Below, in pieces: positions 16,271 through 23,406 of a DNA stretch of 26,697 nt. The first letter of the stretch is position 1. Every line of letters begins with the position of its first letter. Source of the stretch: an uncultured Lachnospiraceae bacterium (GTDB taxonomy: Bacteria > Bacillota_A > Clostridia > Lachnospirales > Lachnospiraceae); assembly GCA_910587495.1 (NCBI GenBank), contig CAJUMT010000020.1, positions 1-26,697 of the forward strand, given 5' to 3'. A model generated the notes under the pieces. The model was given only the letters and a program-made list of their open reading frames with translations. It had not been told where the DNA came from and searched no databases. Both the position numbers and the translations under genes were made by a program.

Positions 16271-16361
16271 CTTACCCCCTCTCAGTGCCGGAAGGATTTC
16301 AAGACGCATGCATTTGGCGGCTGGAAATTCTTCCAGGTACAGGGCGCTGAGAGGGAGTAAG
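16271..16361 (+). ncRNA. Structured 5' leader hairpin upstream of the purF-like gene (candidate cis-regulatory RNA)
   Basis: Arms 16271-16289 and 16343-16361 pair at 18 of 19 positions (one C-A mismatch, one G-U). They stack directly on a second stem, 16290-16300 with 16324-16334 (11 of 11, one G-U). Only an 8-nt bulge on the 3' side (AGGTACAG, 16335-16342) interrupts about 30 bp; the terminal loop is 16301-16323. No U-tract follows, so it is not an intrinsic terminator. The 3' arm ends 13 bases before an AGGAGG ribosome-binding site (16375-16380). A TATAAT at 16232-16237 could be its -10 box, though no good -35 is seen. I recognise no known riboswitch in it. Confidence 0.6.
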
Positions 16362-16386
16362 CGGGACTATTATTAGGAGGACTTTT

Positions 16387-17796
16387 ATGGGCGGCTTTTT
16401 TGGAGTTGCGTCAAAGGAAGACTGTATCTTTGACTTGTTTTTCGGAACGGATTATCACTCGCATCTTGGTACAAGACGGGGCGGAATGGCTGTATATGGA
16501 AAGAAAGGATTTGACCGTGCCATTCACAATATAGAAAACTCACCTTTTCGGACAAAGTTTGACAAGGATATGAGACAGATGAAAGGGTATCTGGGAATCG
16601 GGTGTATTTCCGACTACGAACCGCAGCCGTTGATCATCCGTTCCCATCACGGTACTTACGCCATTACCACCGTAGGCAAGATTAACAATACAGAAGAAAT
16701 CACAGAAATGATCTATAAAAATGGCAATACTCATTTTCTGGAAATGAGCGGAGGGGATATAAACCCCACCGAACTGGTCGCAGCCATTATTAATCAAAAA
16801 GAAAACCTGATCGACGGCATCCGTTACGCACAGGAGCTGATCGAAGGTTCCATGACTTTGATGCTAATGACCCCCAAGGGGATCTATGCTGCCAGAGACC
16901 GCATGGGACGCACACCTGTCATTATAGGGAAGAAAGAGGACGCTTATTGCATCACTTTTGAAAGCTATGCTTATTTGAACCTGGGATATGAAGATTATAA
17001 AGAATTAGGACCGGGGGAGATCGTCATTGTTACGCCGAAAGAGGTGCATACCCTGTCGGCTCCCGGCAAAAATATGAAGATATGTACCTTCCTTTGGGTC
17101 TACTATGGATATCCATCCAGCTCCTATGAAGGTGTCAACGTGGAGCAGATGCGCTACAACTGCGGTGAAATGATGGCAAAAAGAGACGATGCAAGTCCGG
17201 ATATCGTTGCCGGTATTCCAGATTCCGGCACCGCTCATGCAGTGGGTTACGCCAATGAATCCGGCATACCTTTTTCGCGGCCTTTCGTGAAATATACGCC
17301 CACATGGCCCCGTTCTTTTATGCCTACGATTCAGAATAAACGGAACCTGATTGCAAAGATGAAGCTTATTCCCATCCATCAGCTGATTAAAGATAAAAGT
17401 CTTTTGCTGATCGACGACTCTATCGTCAGAGGCACGCAGCTTCGGGAAACCACAGAATTTTTGTATCAGAGCGGCGCCAAAGAGGTACATATCCGTCCGG
17501 CCTGCCCGCCGCTTGTATACGGATGCAAATACTTAAACTTTTCCCGTTCCACCTCTGATATGGACCTGATTACCAGAAGGATTATCTCCCGGCTGGAAGG
17601 TACGGAGGAAGTACCTGATAAAGTTCTTAAGGAATACGCAGACCCTAATTCGGAAAAATATGCGGTCATGGTGGAAGAAATCCGAAAAGAGCTGAATTTT
17701 ACTTCTTTACAATATAACCGCCTGGACGATATGCTGGATTCGGTAGGGATTGATCCATGTAAGCTTTGTACTTACTGTTGGAACGGAAAGGAATAA
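16387..17796 (+). CDS. PurF-like amidophosphoribosyltransferase homologue lacking the glutaminase nucleophile
   Basis: 469 aa, PurF size and layout. The PRPP loop LLLIDDSIVRGTQLRET is intact, as are cysteines placed like the Fe-S ligands of Bacillus PurF: Cys233, Cys380 and the C-terminal Cys458/461/464. The N-terminal Ntn domain is altered at all three key sites I can align: MGGFFG replaces (M)CGxxG, so the catalytic Cys is Gly; the RY(S/P)T arginine site reads GIGCISDYEPQP; and the HNG oxyanion site reads TTVGK. It should therefore not use glutamine. It may use free ammonia, act on another acceptor, or be regulatory. No pur genes are adjacent. AGGAGG site; a large hairpin leader precedes it. 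Confidence 0.85.
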   Translation: MGGFFGVASKEDCIFDLFFGTDYHSHLGTRRGGMAVYGKKGFDRAIHNIENSPFRTKFDKDMRQMKGYLGIGCISDYEPQPLIIRSHHGTYAITTVGKINNTEEITEMIYKNGNTHFLEMSGGDINPTELVAAIINQKENLIDGIRYAQELIEGSMTLMLMTPKGIYAARDRMGRTPVIIGKKEDAYCITFESYAYLNLGYEDYKELGPGEIVIVTPKEVHTLSAPGKNMKICTFLWVYYGYPSSSYEGVNVEQMRYNCGEMMAKRDDASPDIVAGIPDSGTAHAVGYANESGIPFSRPFVKYTPTWPRSFMPTIQNKRNLIAKMKLIPIHQLIKDKSLLLIDDSIVRGTQLRETTEFLYQSGAKEVHIRPACPPLVYGCKYLNFSRSTSDMDLITRRIISRLEGTEEVPDKVLKEYADPNSEKYAVMVEEIRKELNFTSLQYNRLDDMLDSVGIDPCKLCTYCWNGKE

Positions 17797-17807
17797 CAAT
17801 TATAAAA

Positions 17808-17872
17808 TAAGGAAAGCTTCAGAAAATCTTCATAAAATTATGTGGAAAATATTCAGTTTCTCCTGTTATGCT
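17808..17872 (+). promoter_or_regulatory. vanZ-like upstream region: candidate regulator motif and weak promoter
   Basis: TAAGGAAAGCTTCA (17808-17821) matches 13 of 14 bases of a motif upstream of the ABC transporter (20919-20932). CTTCA recurs 11 bp later (17828-17832), one helical turn, as expected for an OmpR/PhoB-type regulator. A weak promoter TGGAAA (17843-17848), 18 bp, TATGCT (17867-17872) follows. The weak -35 would fit activator dependence. Confidence 0.4.
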
Positions 17873-17906
17873 GATAGAAAATAAAACCTAGATAAGGAGT
17901 TTTACA

Positions 17907-18530
17907 ATGTACTTATTCAGCAGATTCTTCGGGATCGGGATGGACTGTTTATCCAGCATGATCCTTTTAAGCCCAGCCGTCTTAGTGATCCTTAAATTGT
18001 CAGGCCGTAAGATTGTAAGTACACACACTGTATTGCTTTTACTGTATGTGTGTGTACTTGCGGGAATCTATTCTGTGACTGGCCTGCCCGATATCAGATA
18101 CAGTAACTTTGAGCCAACCCTGAATCTAATCCCCATGGCGGATCTTTTGAGCAGTCCCGAACAGTATCTTATGAATATACTAATGTTTCTGCCGGTGGGG
18201 TTTTTGCTGCCGCTTTTGTGGGATCAGTATAAAGACTTAAAACAGGTACTTATTTTCAGCTGCTTTCTAACATTGTTTATTGAGCTTGCGCAGGTATTTA
18301 CGTTCCGTACGACAGATATTGACGATTTGCTGACGAACCTTTTAGGTGCGGTGATCGGCTATTTTATGGTCAGTCTGCCTGCGAAAAAACGGAATTTTCT
18401 CCTTCCTGTCGGCATCCGCAATGACTATGAGGAAGGACATGGGCAGTGGAGCTACCTGCTTCTGCTTGTCTTTCAACAGTTTTTTATCCAGCCGTATTGG
18501 TTCGCTTTTTTCTGGGATACGCTTTTGTAG
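17907..18530 (+). CDS. VanZ-family membrane protein
   Basis: 207 aa with about five hydrophobic segments. Family motifs are NLIPMADLL (about residues 72-80), MNILMFLPVGFLLPLLW (about 88-104), IELAQVFTFRTTDIDDLLTN and LLGAVIGYF. The prototype VanZ gives low-level teicoplanin resistance; most relatives have no tested role but often sit near cell-wall stress systems, as here beside a kinase/regulator pair and a peptide-type ABC transporter. AAGGAG site ten bases before ATG. The last 47 bases overlap the 3' end of the convergent kinase gene. A strong inverted repeat lies inside the coding region (18017-18059). Confidence 0.88.
   Translation: MYLFSRFFGIGMDCLSSMILLSPAVLVILKLSGRKIVSTHTVLLLLYVCVLAGIYSVTGLPDIRYSNFEPTLNLIPMADLLSSPEQYLMNILMFLPVGFLLPLLWDQYKDLKQVLIFSCFLTLFIELAQVFTFRTTDIDDLLTNLLGAVIGYFMVSLPAKKRNFLLPVGIRNDYEEGHGQWSYLLLLVFQQFFIQPYWFAFFWDTLL
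18017..18059 (+). repeat. Intragenic inverted repeat in the vanZ-like gene
   Basis: AAGTACACACAC (18017-18028) and GTGTGTGTACTT (18048-18059) are perfect 12-base complements around a 19-base loop. In RNA the stem can extend outward by one G-C and several G-U pairs (18013-18063). No U-tract follows. Confidence 0.75.
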
Positions 18531-19893
18531 TTTGAGGTTTTGCCTGTATCCTGCCCAGCACATGGATGGTGCATGCGTCTGTAAAGACCATCTCCCAGCC
18601 GTGTGCCTGAAAGATTTGCTGCACGATCCGAAGCCCCATAATATGTGGGGCTTTTTCTGTGCCTGAAAGTTCACCGGTGAGGGCGCGGATTACCGTATCA
18701 GGGATACCGCAGCCGTCGTCGGATACCTGAAAACAGATACCGTCTTTTTGGGGATAGGCGGTCACAGTGACAGTGCAGCCGTTTTTATTGTGGCTTATGC
18801 TGTTCTGGATCAGATTGGTAAAAGCCCTTGAAAGAAGAGCAGTATCCCCTTCCAATGTGATCTGTTCCACATCCGGATCGATATACAGGTCGATCCGGTA
18901 GTTTTCTGAAAGTCCCTGGTTATAAAAGTTGCTGACCACGGTCCGAAGCAGGCCGGAAGGTTTGAAAGAGGCGGGCCGTAAGGGCTGCATATTATATTCC
19001 AGTTTGGAAGTCAGGTTCAGATCTTCGATCAGGTGTTTGATCTGAAGGCTTTGGTGTTCTATGATCCTGGCTTTACGCCTTTGCTCATCAGACAATGTAC
19101 CGTCGCTTTTTAAATCGCTGGCATACCCCATGACCAGAGAAAGGGGCGTGCGGATGTCATGGGAAACGCCGCTGATCCAGGCGGTTCTGGCGTTATCTCT
19201 TTGTTCCAGCTTTTTTTTCTGGCGGCTTAAGAGATCGGAGGTCTGGTTTAGCTGTTTCGCCAGAAGTTCTGTCATGCCTTTTTCGGGCAGATGAATCGGG
19301 TGCTGATCGGAGAGTTCCTGAATACCGCCTGCCAGCAGTTTTAAAGAGCGGTAAAAGCGGATACCGAAGAAAAGCACCATGCCGAGGATCAGGAGCAGAT
19401 TGGCGATCAGAGTGACCGGTATCATAAATAGAATATATTTAATCATATGGGCGGAATCGCTGAAATTTTGCTTCCAGACGGTGCCTCTGGGCCATGCGAT
19501 GACCAGGAGGCCATAGTCCGTAATGCGTGAAGTGACAGGATAATCATCCAGATACCATTTGCTGAAGGCCGCAACCTGGCTGACTGTATAAGTATGGTTT
19601 AAGTTCTCCGGCAGTTTCCAGTTCCAGACGACTTTTCCCTCATCGTTTAAGACCATGGCCCATACATTATTTTCTTCCAGGGAACTGTATCCGTTTTCCG
19701 ACAGGTATAGCTGCCCGTCCGACAGGGACAGTTCTTCGGCCAGTGTACGGATATTTGAAACGGAACGGTTGCTGGACTGTACGATACGAAAGCCAAGGAT
19801 AACATAGAGAAATACATTTAAAAATAAAGTGACCAGAAGCATGATAAGGGCGCTGATCAGATACCGGGAGATGATTTTGGACAGATTTTTCAT
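18484..19893 (-). CDS. Membrane sensor histidine kinase
   Basis: 469 aa. TM1 is about residues 12-37, an extracytoplasmic domain of ~115 residues follows, and TM2 is about 152-180 with a HAMP-like linker. HisKA has VSHDIRTPLSLVMGY with phospho-acceptor His245. The ATPase domain has the N-box TNLIQNSISHN and the G-box SDDGCGIPD, ending with a shortened G2 region (MGLRIVQQI). It starts in the ATGA overlap with the response-regulator stop, so the two form a coupled pair. With the divergent ABC transporter this resembles kinases that detect cell-wall-active peptides. The final ~15 residues (basic, NTAG end) are encoded in the overlap with vanZ and look like a read-through tail. Confidence 0.92.
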   Translation of the reverse strand: MKNLSKIISRYLISALIMLLVTLFLNVFLYVILGFRIVQSSNRSVSNIRTLAEELSLSDGQLYLSENGYSSLEENNVWAMVLNDEGKVVWNWKLPENLNHTYTVSQVAAFSKWYLDDYPVTSRITDYGLLVIAWPRGTVWKQNFSDSAHMIKYILFMIPVTLIANLLLILGMVLFFGIRFYRSLKLLAGGIQELSDQHPIHLPEKGMTELLAKQLNQTSDLLSRQKKKLEQRDNARTAWISGVSHDIRTPLSLVMGYASDLKSDGTLSDEQRRKARIIEHQSLQIKHLIEDLNLTSKLEYNMQPLRPASFKPSGLLRTVVSNFYNQGLSENYRIDLYIDPDVEQITLEGDTALLSRAFTNLIQNSISHNKNGCTVTVTAYPQKDGICFQVSDDGCGIPDTVIRALTGELSGTEKAPHIMGLRIVQQIFQAHGWEMVFTDACTIHVLGRIQAKPQTTKAYPRKKRTNTAG

Positions 19894-20615
19894 GGCCTGG
19901 CAGAATCTCCTTTCGTCAGCTTATACCCCAGGCCGCGGACGGTCAAAAGCCATATTGGGTGGGAGGGGTCTTCCTCGATCTTTTCCCGGAGCCTTCGAAT
20001 ATGGACCATCAGCGTATTTTCATAGCCATAATAATTTTCTCCCCAGACCGCGTCGGATAAGGCGTCAAAGGTGACGATATTTCCCCGGTTTTCATAAAGC
20101 TTGGTCAGCAATGCGAGTTCTTTGGCTGTCAGATTCAATTCTCCGTCTTTTGTCAGGACGACGCCCCGCTCCAGATAGACCGTGCGGTTCCCTAAAGGCA
20201 GGCCGGGAGGCTCCTGGCCTTTATGGAAGCGGGAAAAATAAGTTCTCTTTAAAACTGCTGTCAGGCGCAGAACCAATTCGTCCGGAAGGAACGGCTTGGT
20301 GATATAGTCGTCTGCGCCCAGCCCCAGTCCTAAGAGGCGGTCGTTATCTTCATCCTTGGCGGATAAAAAGAGTACAGGGGCGTCGGACGACAGCCTGAAA
20401 TCCCGCATCAGAGAAAAACCGTCCCCGTCCGGCAGCATGATGTCCAGTACGATCAATTCCGGAAAGAAGCTCTGAAACAGTTCTCTTGCCTGCCCGCAGT
20501 TTTCAGCCGTTCTGACAGACATGAATCCTCTGCGAATCAGTATATTTTTCAGCATATCCAGAATGTCCGGGTTGTCATCCACCAGAAGGATTCTGGCTTC
20601 GTGTATATGATTCAT
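19890..20615 (-). CDS. OmpR/PhoB-family response regulator
   Basis: 241 aa. The receiver domain starts ARILLVDDNPDILD, has phosphorylation site Asp58 in VLDIMLPDGDG, and contains LSAKDED and ADDYITKPF with the conserved Lys. The winged-helix DNA-binding domain has LTAKELALLTKLYENRG, LSDAVWGENYYGYENTLMVHIRRLREKI and VRGLGYKL. AAGAGG site before ATG. First gene of the regulator-kinase operon; its predicted promoter lies about 250 bp upstream, beyond two palindromic repeats. Likely targets are the divergent ABC genes and possibly vanZ, which share a motif. Confidence 0.95.
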   Translation of the reverse strand: MNHIHEARILLVDDNPDILDMLKNILIRRGFMSVRTAENCGQARELFQSFFPELIVLDIMLPDGDGFSLMRDFRLSSDAPVLFLSAKDEDNDRLLGLGLGADDYITKPFLPDELVLRLTAVLKRTYFSRFHKGQEPPGLPLGNRTVYLERGVVLTKDGELNLTAKELALLTKLYENRGNIVTFDALSDAVWGENYYGYENTLMVHIRRLREKIEEDPSHPIWLLTVRGLGYKLTKGDSARP

Positions 20616-20632
20616 AAAGTACCTCTTATTAT

Positions 20633-20855
20633 AGTTCCGCTCCGCACCGGAAGCGCCCGGGGGAGATCAATTCCCGACCGCCTGCGGCGTCCGCTCGTTG
20701 ATCTGGGCGCTTCCGGTGCTACGCTGATTACAGTTCCGCTCCGCCCTGGAAGCGCCCGGGGGAGATCAATTCCCGACCGCCTGCGGCGTCCGCTCGTTGA
20801 TCTGGGCGCTTCCGGTGCTATGCTGATTACAGTTCCGCTTCGCCCCGGGAGCTGT
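20633..20855. repeat. Tandem 99-bp palindromic repeat, two full copies plus a partial third
   Basis: Copy 1 is 20633-20731 and copy 2 is 20732-20830; they differ at three positions. A degenerate third start covers 20831-20855. Each copy is itself a hairpin: in copy 1, CACCGGAAGCGCCC (20645-20658) pairs with GGGCGCTTCCGGTG (20705-20718), and AGATCAA (20664-20670) with TTGATCT (20698-20704), with a GGGGG bulge and a small GC hairpin in the loop. Much more GC-rich than its flanks. This fills most of the 377-bp gap between regulator and transporter; no gene is seen there, the open frame through it being repeat-derived. It resembles REP/MITE-like elements, but I cannot name the family. Confidence 0.92.
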
Positions 20856-20862
20856 TTCTTCT

Positions 20863-20891
20863 ATTATATATGTTTTTCTTTTGCGTGTCAG
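20863..20891 (-). promoter_or_regulatory. Predicted promoter of the response regulator-kinase operon
   Basis: On the minus strand, CTGACA (20891-20886) and a perfect TATAAT (20868-20863) are exactly 17 bp apart. Transcription would start near 20856, giving a 5' UTR of about 240 nt that includes both palindromic repeats before the regulator ATG at 20615. Confidence 0.65.
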
Positions 20892-20907
20892 GGCGTTTGA
20901 TAAAAAT

Positions 20908-20932
20908 TAAGGAAAATGTAAGGAGAGCTTCA
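20908..20932 (+). promoter_or_regulatory. Candidate response-regulator site: TAAGGA direct repeats
   Basis: TAAGGA at 20908-20913 and 20919-20924, 11 bp apart, the usual geometry for an OmpR/PhoB-type dimer. The second is part of TAAGGAGAGCTTCA, nearly identical to a site before vanZ. It lies between the two divergent promoters, 30 bp before a TATGAT. Confidence 0.45.
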
Positions 20933-20954
20933 TCCTTAAGTAAGCTGTCAGGTG

Positions 20955-20969
20955 TATGATCGGGATCAT
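20955..20969 (+). promoter_or_regulatory. Possible -10 box and overlapping palindrome upstream of the ABC operon
   Basis: TATGAT (20955-20960) is a plausible -10 without a good -35, fitting an activated promoter. It overlaps the dyad ATGATC-GG-GATCAT (20956-20969). Ribosome-binding site ATAAGG follows just before ATG20993. Confidence 0.35.
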
Positions 20970-20992
20970 AAAAAGAAAGGCGGAATATAAGG

Positions 20993-21907
20993 ATGAAATA
21001 CATCATCGAAACCAATGCGCTCAGCAAGCAGTATGGAAACAACTATTCGGTAAATAACGTGCATTTAAAGGTACGCCCGGGATGCGTATATGGATTTTTG
21101 GGTCCGAACGGAGCGGGAAAATCTACAACTATGAAGATGCTTTTGGGACTTGTAAAACCCACGGGCGGAGAAATTCTGATGTTTGGCGGGGAATTTGATG
21201 ACAGGAATCGAATACAGGTATTAAGGCAAACCGGCTCTTTGATCGAGTCTCCGTCTTATTATGGACATCTGAGCGGGCGGGAAAACCTCCAGATTATTCA
21301 GACTCTGAAAAAAGTACCAAAAGAAGAGATCGATGAAGTGCTTAGTATCGTTCGTCTGGAAGGTCAGCAGAAGAAAAAAGTGCGCGAATACTCCCTTGGT
21401 ATGAAGCAGAGGCTGGGACTGGCGGAAGCCCTTTTGGGCAAGCCGAAGCTTCTCCTTCTGGATGAACCAACCAATGGTCTGGATCCGGCAGGCATTCAGG
21501 AAATGCGGGAGTTGATTTCACAGCTTCCGGGGCATTATGGGATGACGGTTATGGTATCCAGCCATCTTTTAAGCGAAATCGACCAGATGGCCACAGATGT
21601 AGGGATTATAGACAAAGGAAAGATGATCTACCAGGGCAGTCTTCAAAAGCTCCATGATAAAGCCAGAAGCAGTATCCATGTCCGGGTGCTGAATCAGTCG
21701 GCGGCTGTGCGGATTCTGGATGAATATCAGGAACCATATGAATTAAACGGCGAAGAGCTGGTATTTGCAGAGCGGGAAGAAGGGCAGATTGCCAATCTGG
21801 TGGCGCTTTTGGCGGGCAAAGGCGCGCAGGTCATAAGAGTGACGGAAAAACAGAAGAGTCTGGAAGACATCTTTTTAAAGCTGACAGGAAAGCAGGTGAG
21901 CCTGTGA
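20993..21907 (+). CDS. ABC transporter ATP-binding protein, lantibiotic-protection (LanF/MutF/BcrA) type
   Basis: 304 aa. Walker A GPNGAGKSTT (about residues 37-46), signature YSLGMKQRLGLAEAL, Walker B LLLLDEPTNGLDP and the switch His in VMVSSHLLSEID are all intact, so an active ATPase is expected. The ~80-residue C-terminal extension is normal for the BcrA/NatA/LanF group. It powers the two permeases encoded next. Such transporters remove cell-wall-active peptides from the membrane and are induced by an adjacent kinase-regulator pair, as found here in divergent orientation. Confidence 0.93.
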   Translation: MKYIIETNALSKQYGNNYSVNNVHLKVRPGCVYGFLGPNGAGKSTTMKMLLGLVKPTGGEILMFGGEFDDRNRIQVLRQTGSLIESPSYYGHLSGRENLQIIQTLKKVPKEEIDEVLSIVRLEGQQKKKVREYSLGMKQRLGLAEALLGKPKLLLLDEPTNGLDPAGIQEMRELISQLPGHYGMTVMVSSHLLSEIDQMATDVGIIDKGKMIYQGSLQKLHDKARSSIHVRVLNQSAAVRILDEYQEPYELNGEELVFAEREEGQIANLVALLAGKGAQVIRVTEKQKSLEDIFLKLTGKQVSL

Positions 21908-22665
21908 TGTTAAGAGAGTGGAAGACAGAATGGATGAAGACAAGATACCGGGGCATCGGGTGGATGATACTGGCATTTTCCGGACTGGTCTTTTTATGGA
22001 CAGTATGGGCATATGGGGGGAGGATGCCAAAAGAGCAGTTAGAAGACGGATTCAGGATGTGTTTTCTGCAGCTTCCTTTGATGGATACGATTCTTATGCC
22101 CACTATGATCGCTATGCTGGCCAGCCGCCTGTGCGACGCGGAGGTCAAAGGCGACACGCTTAAGCTTCTGTGTACCATGGAGAAAAAAGGAAGGCTTTTT
22201 GATATGAAGCTTCTGATGGGAGCTGTTTACCTAGCTGTCTATCTGGCGCTGCAGATCGGCATTATCTTTTTCCAGGCGGAGAGATATAATTTTGCAGAGC
22301 CTTTGCATATGATACAGCTTCTATATTTTATTCTGCAGGTCTACAGTGTCAGCCTGGCGCTCTTACTTTTGCAGGTGGTGCTGTCTTTCTTCTTTGAGAA
22401 TCAAATCCTGCCCCTTGCCGCCGGGGTGTTTGGCTCGTTTGTCGGACTGTTTTCCTGGTTTTTTGCGGACGGGCCGGTGAAGAAACTGTTTTTGTGGGGC
22501 TATTATTCAGAATTGTGTTTTATCACAAACGACTGGGATCTGGAGACAAGGATTGTCACTTATTATGACGCGCCTTTTGACTGGTTTTCTTTTGGCCTGC
22601 TGCTTGTGATCCTGGCGGCAGGATATGTGGTGGGGAAAAAGCTTTTTTTGCGAAAGGAGATTTAA
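21907..22665 (+). CDS. ABC transporter permease, LanE/MutE-like
   Basis: 252 aa with six hydrophobic segments, beginning with the short amphipathic head MLREWKTEWMKTRYRG typical of ABC-2 type permeases of the lantibiotic-immunity group. ATG21907 shares one base with the ATPase stop (TGATG) and has an AGGTGAG site; a GTG at 21904 is the alternative start. With the following paralogous permease it would form the membrane heterodimer. Substrate not readable from the sequence. Confidence 0.85.
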   Translation: MLREWKTEWMKTRYRGIGWMILAFSGLVFLWTVWAYGGRMPKEQLEDGFRMCFLQLPLMDTILMPTMIAMLASRLCDAEVKGDTLKLLCTMEKKGRLFDMKLLMGAVYLAVYLALQIGIIFFQAERYNFAEPLHMIQLLYFILQVYSVSLALLLLQVVLSFFFENQILPLAAGVFGSFVGLFSWFFADGPVKKLFLWGYYSELCFITNDWDLETRIVTYYDAPFDWFSFGLLLVILAAGYVVGKKLFLRKEI

Positions 22666-22666
22666 G

Positions 22667-23398
22667 ATGCTGCTTACATGTATAAAGACAGAACAAAGAA
22701 AATTAAAGCATTCATATCTGTGGCTGGTATTTCTCGTGATACCGGTGCTGCCCGCCTTTATGGGCGCGGGAAATTATCTGCAGAACCAAGGGATACTGCA
22801 AAAGGAATGGTATTCCTTGTGGACCCAGTGCTCTTTATTTTACGCTAGTTTTTTCTACGGCCCGCTGGTCGCCCTGTACTGTGCCTATACCTGGCGGCTG
22901 GAACATCTGAACCATAACTGGAATCAGCTGATGACCATGCCGGTTCCGGTTTCCTGTGTGTTTCTGTCAAAGCTGTCCCTGGCGCTTGGATGTACGGTGT
23001 TTTTGCAGCTTTGGATGTGGGTGCTGTTCGTGGTTACAGGAAAATTGGTGGGACTTCCGGGTATGCCGTCGGTACAGATACTCATCTGGCTGCTTCGGGG
23101 AAGCTTCGGAGGCATGGGGATTGCCGCGCTGCAGCTTATATTGTCCATGGTGATCCGAAGCTTCGCGGTTCCCATCGCGCTGGCGCTTATGGGAAGCGTT
23201 ATGGGGCTTTTAATCAGCAATGGGGGCCTTGGCCTGCTCTGGCCGTATTCCCTGATGCTGCTGGGCATGAATTCCAGCAAGGATCAGGATGTAGTGGGAA
23301 ATGTCCTGGGATTCGGCGTCAGCGCCCTTGTATTTTTGCTTTTATTTACAGGAGCGGGTATCTGGTATCTGAAAAAAAGAGATATCTGTGCCAGGTGA
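22667..23398 (+). CDS. ABC transporter permease, LanG/MutG-like
   Basis: 243 aa, about six membrane segments. It starts MLLTCIKTEQRKLKHSYLW, again the permease head. ATG22667 is chosen for its AAAGGAGA site; the open frame upstream overlaps the previous permease and is not used. Last gene of the transporter operon; it converges on the M15 peptidase gene with an 8-bp gap and no visible terminator. Confidence 0.85.
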   Translation: MLLTCIKTEQRKLKHSYLWLVFLVIPVLPAFMGAGNYLQNQGILQKEWYSLWTQCSLFYASFFYGPLVALYCAYTWRLEHLNHNWNQLMTMPVPVSCVFLSKLSLALGCTVFLQLWMWVLFVVTGKLVGLPGMPSVQILIWLLRGSFGGMGIAALQLILSMVIRSFAVPIALALMGSVMGLLISNGGLGLLWPYSLMLLGMNSSKDQDVVGNVLGFGVSALVFLLLFTGAGIWYLKKRDICAR

Positions 23399-23406
23399 CC
23401 GGTTTT

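Noticed and set aside
16271..16361. Leader hairpin as a known riboswitch (THF, TPP, PRPP/ykkC, ZTP, purine) or small SRP RNA
   Set aside because: GCTGAGA recalls TPP and CCGGAAGGA recalls SRP RNA, but the other conserved elements and junctions of these RNAs are absent; the fold is a simple bulged rod.
16271..16361. Leader hairpin as an intrinsic terminator/attenuator
   Set aside because: No run of T follows either stem.
20628..20633. Minus-strand TATAAT close to the response-regulator start
   Set aside because: A transcript starting from it would begin after the AAGAGG ribosome-binding site, and no -35 box is found at 16-18 bp; the CTGACA-17-TATAAT farther upstream is far better.
20633..20830. 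CRISPR-like array
   Set aside because: Only two full units, directly abutting with no spacers, each a long palindrome; no cas genes nearby.
20601..20900. Small open frame encoding a repeated protein
   Set aside because: It is created by reading through the 99-bp palindromic repeats; the protein repeat simply mirrors the DNA repeat, with no separate coding signal.
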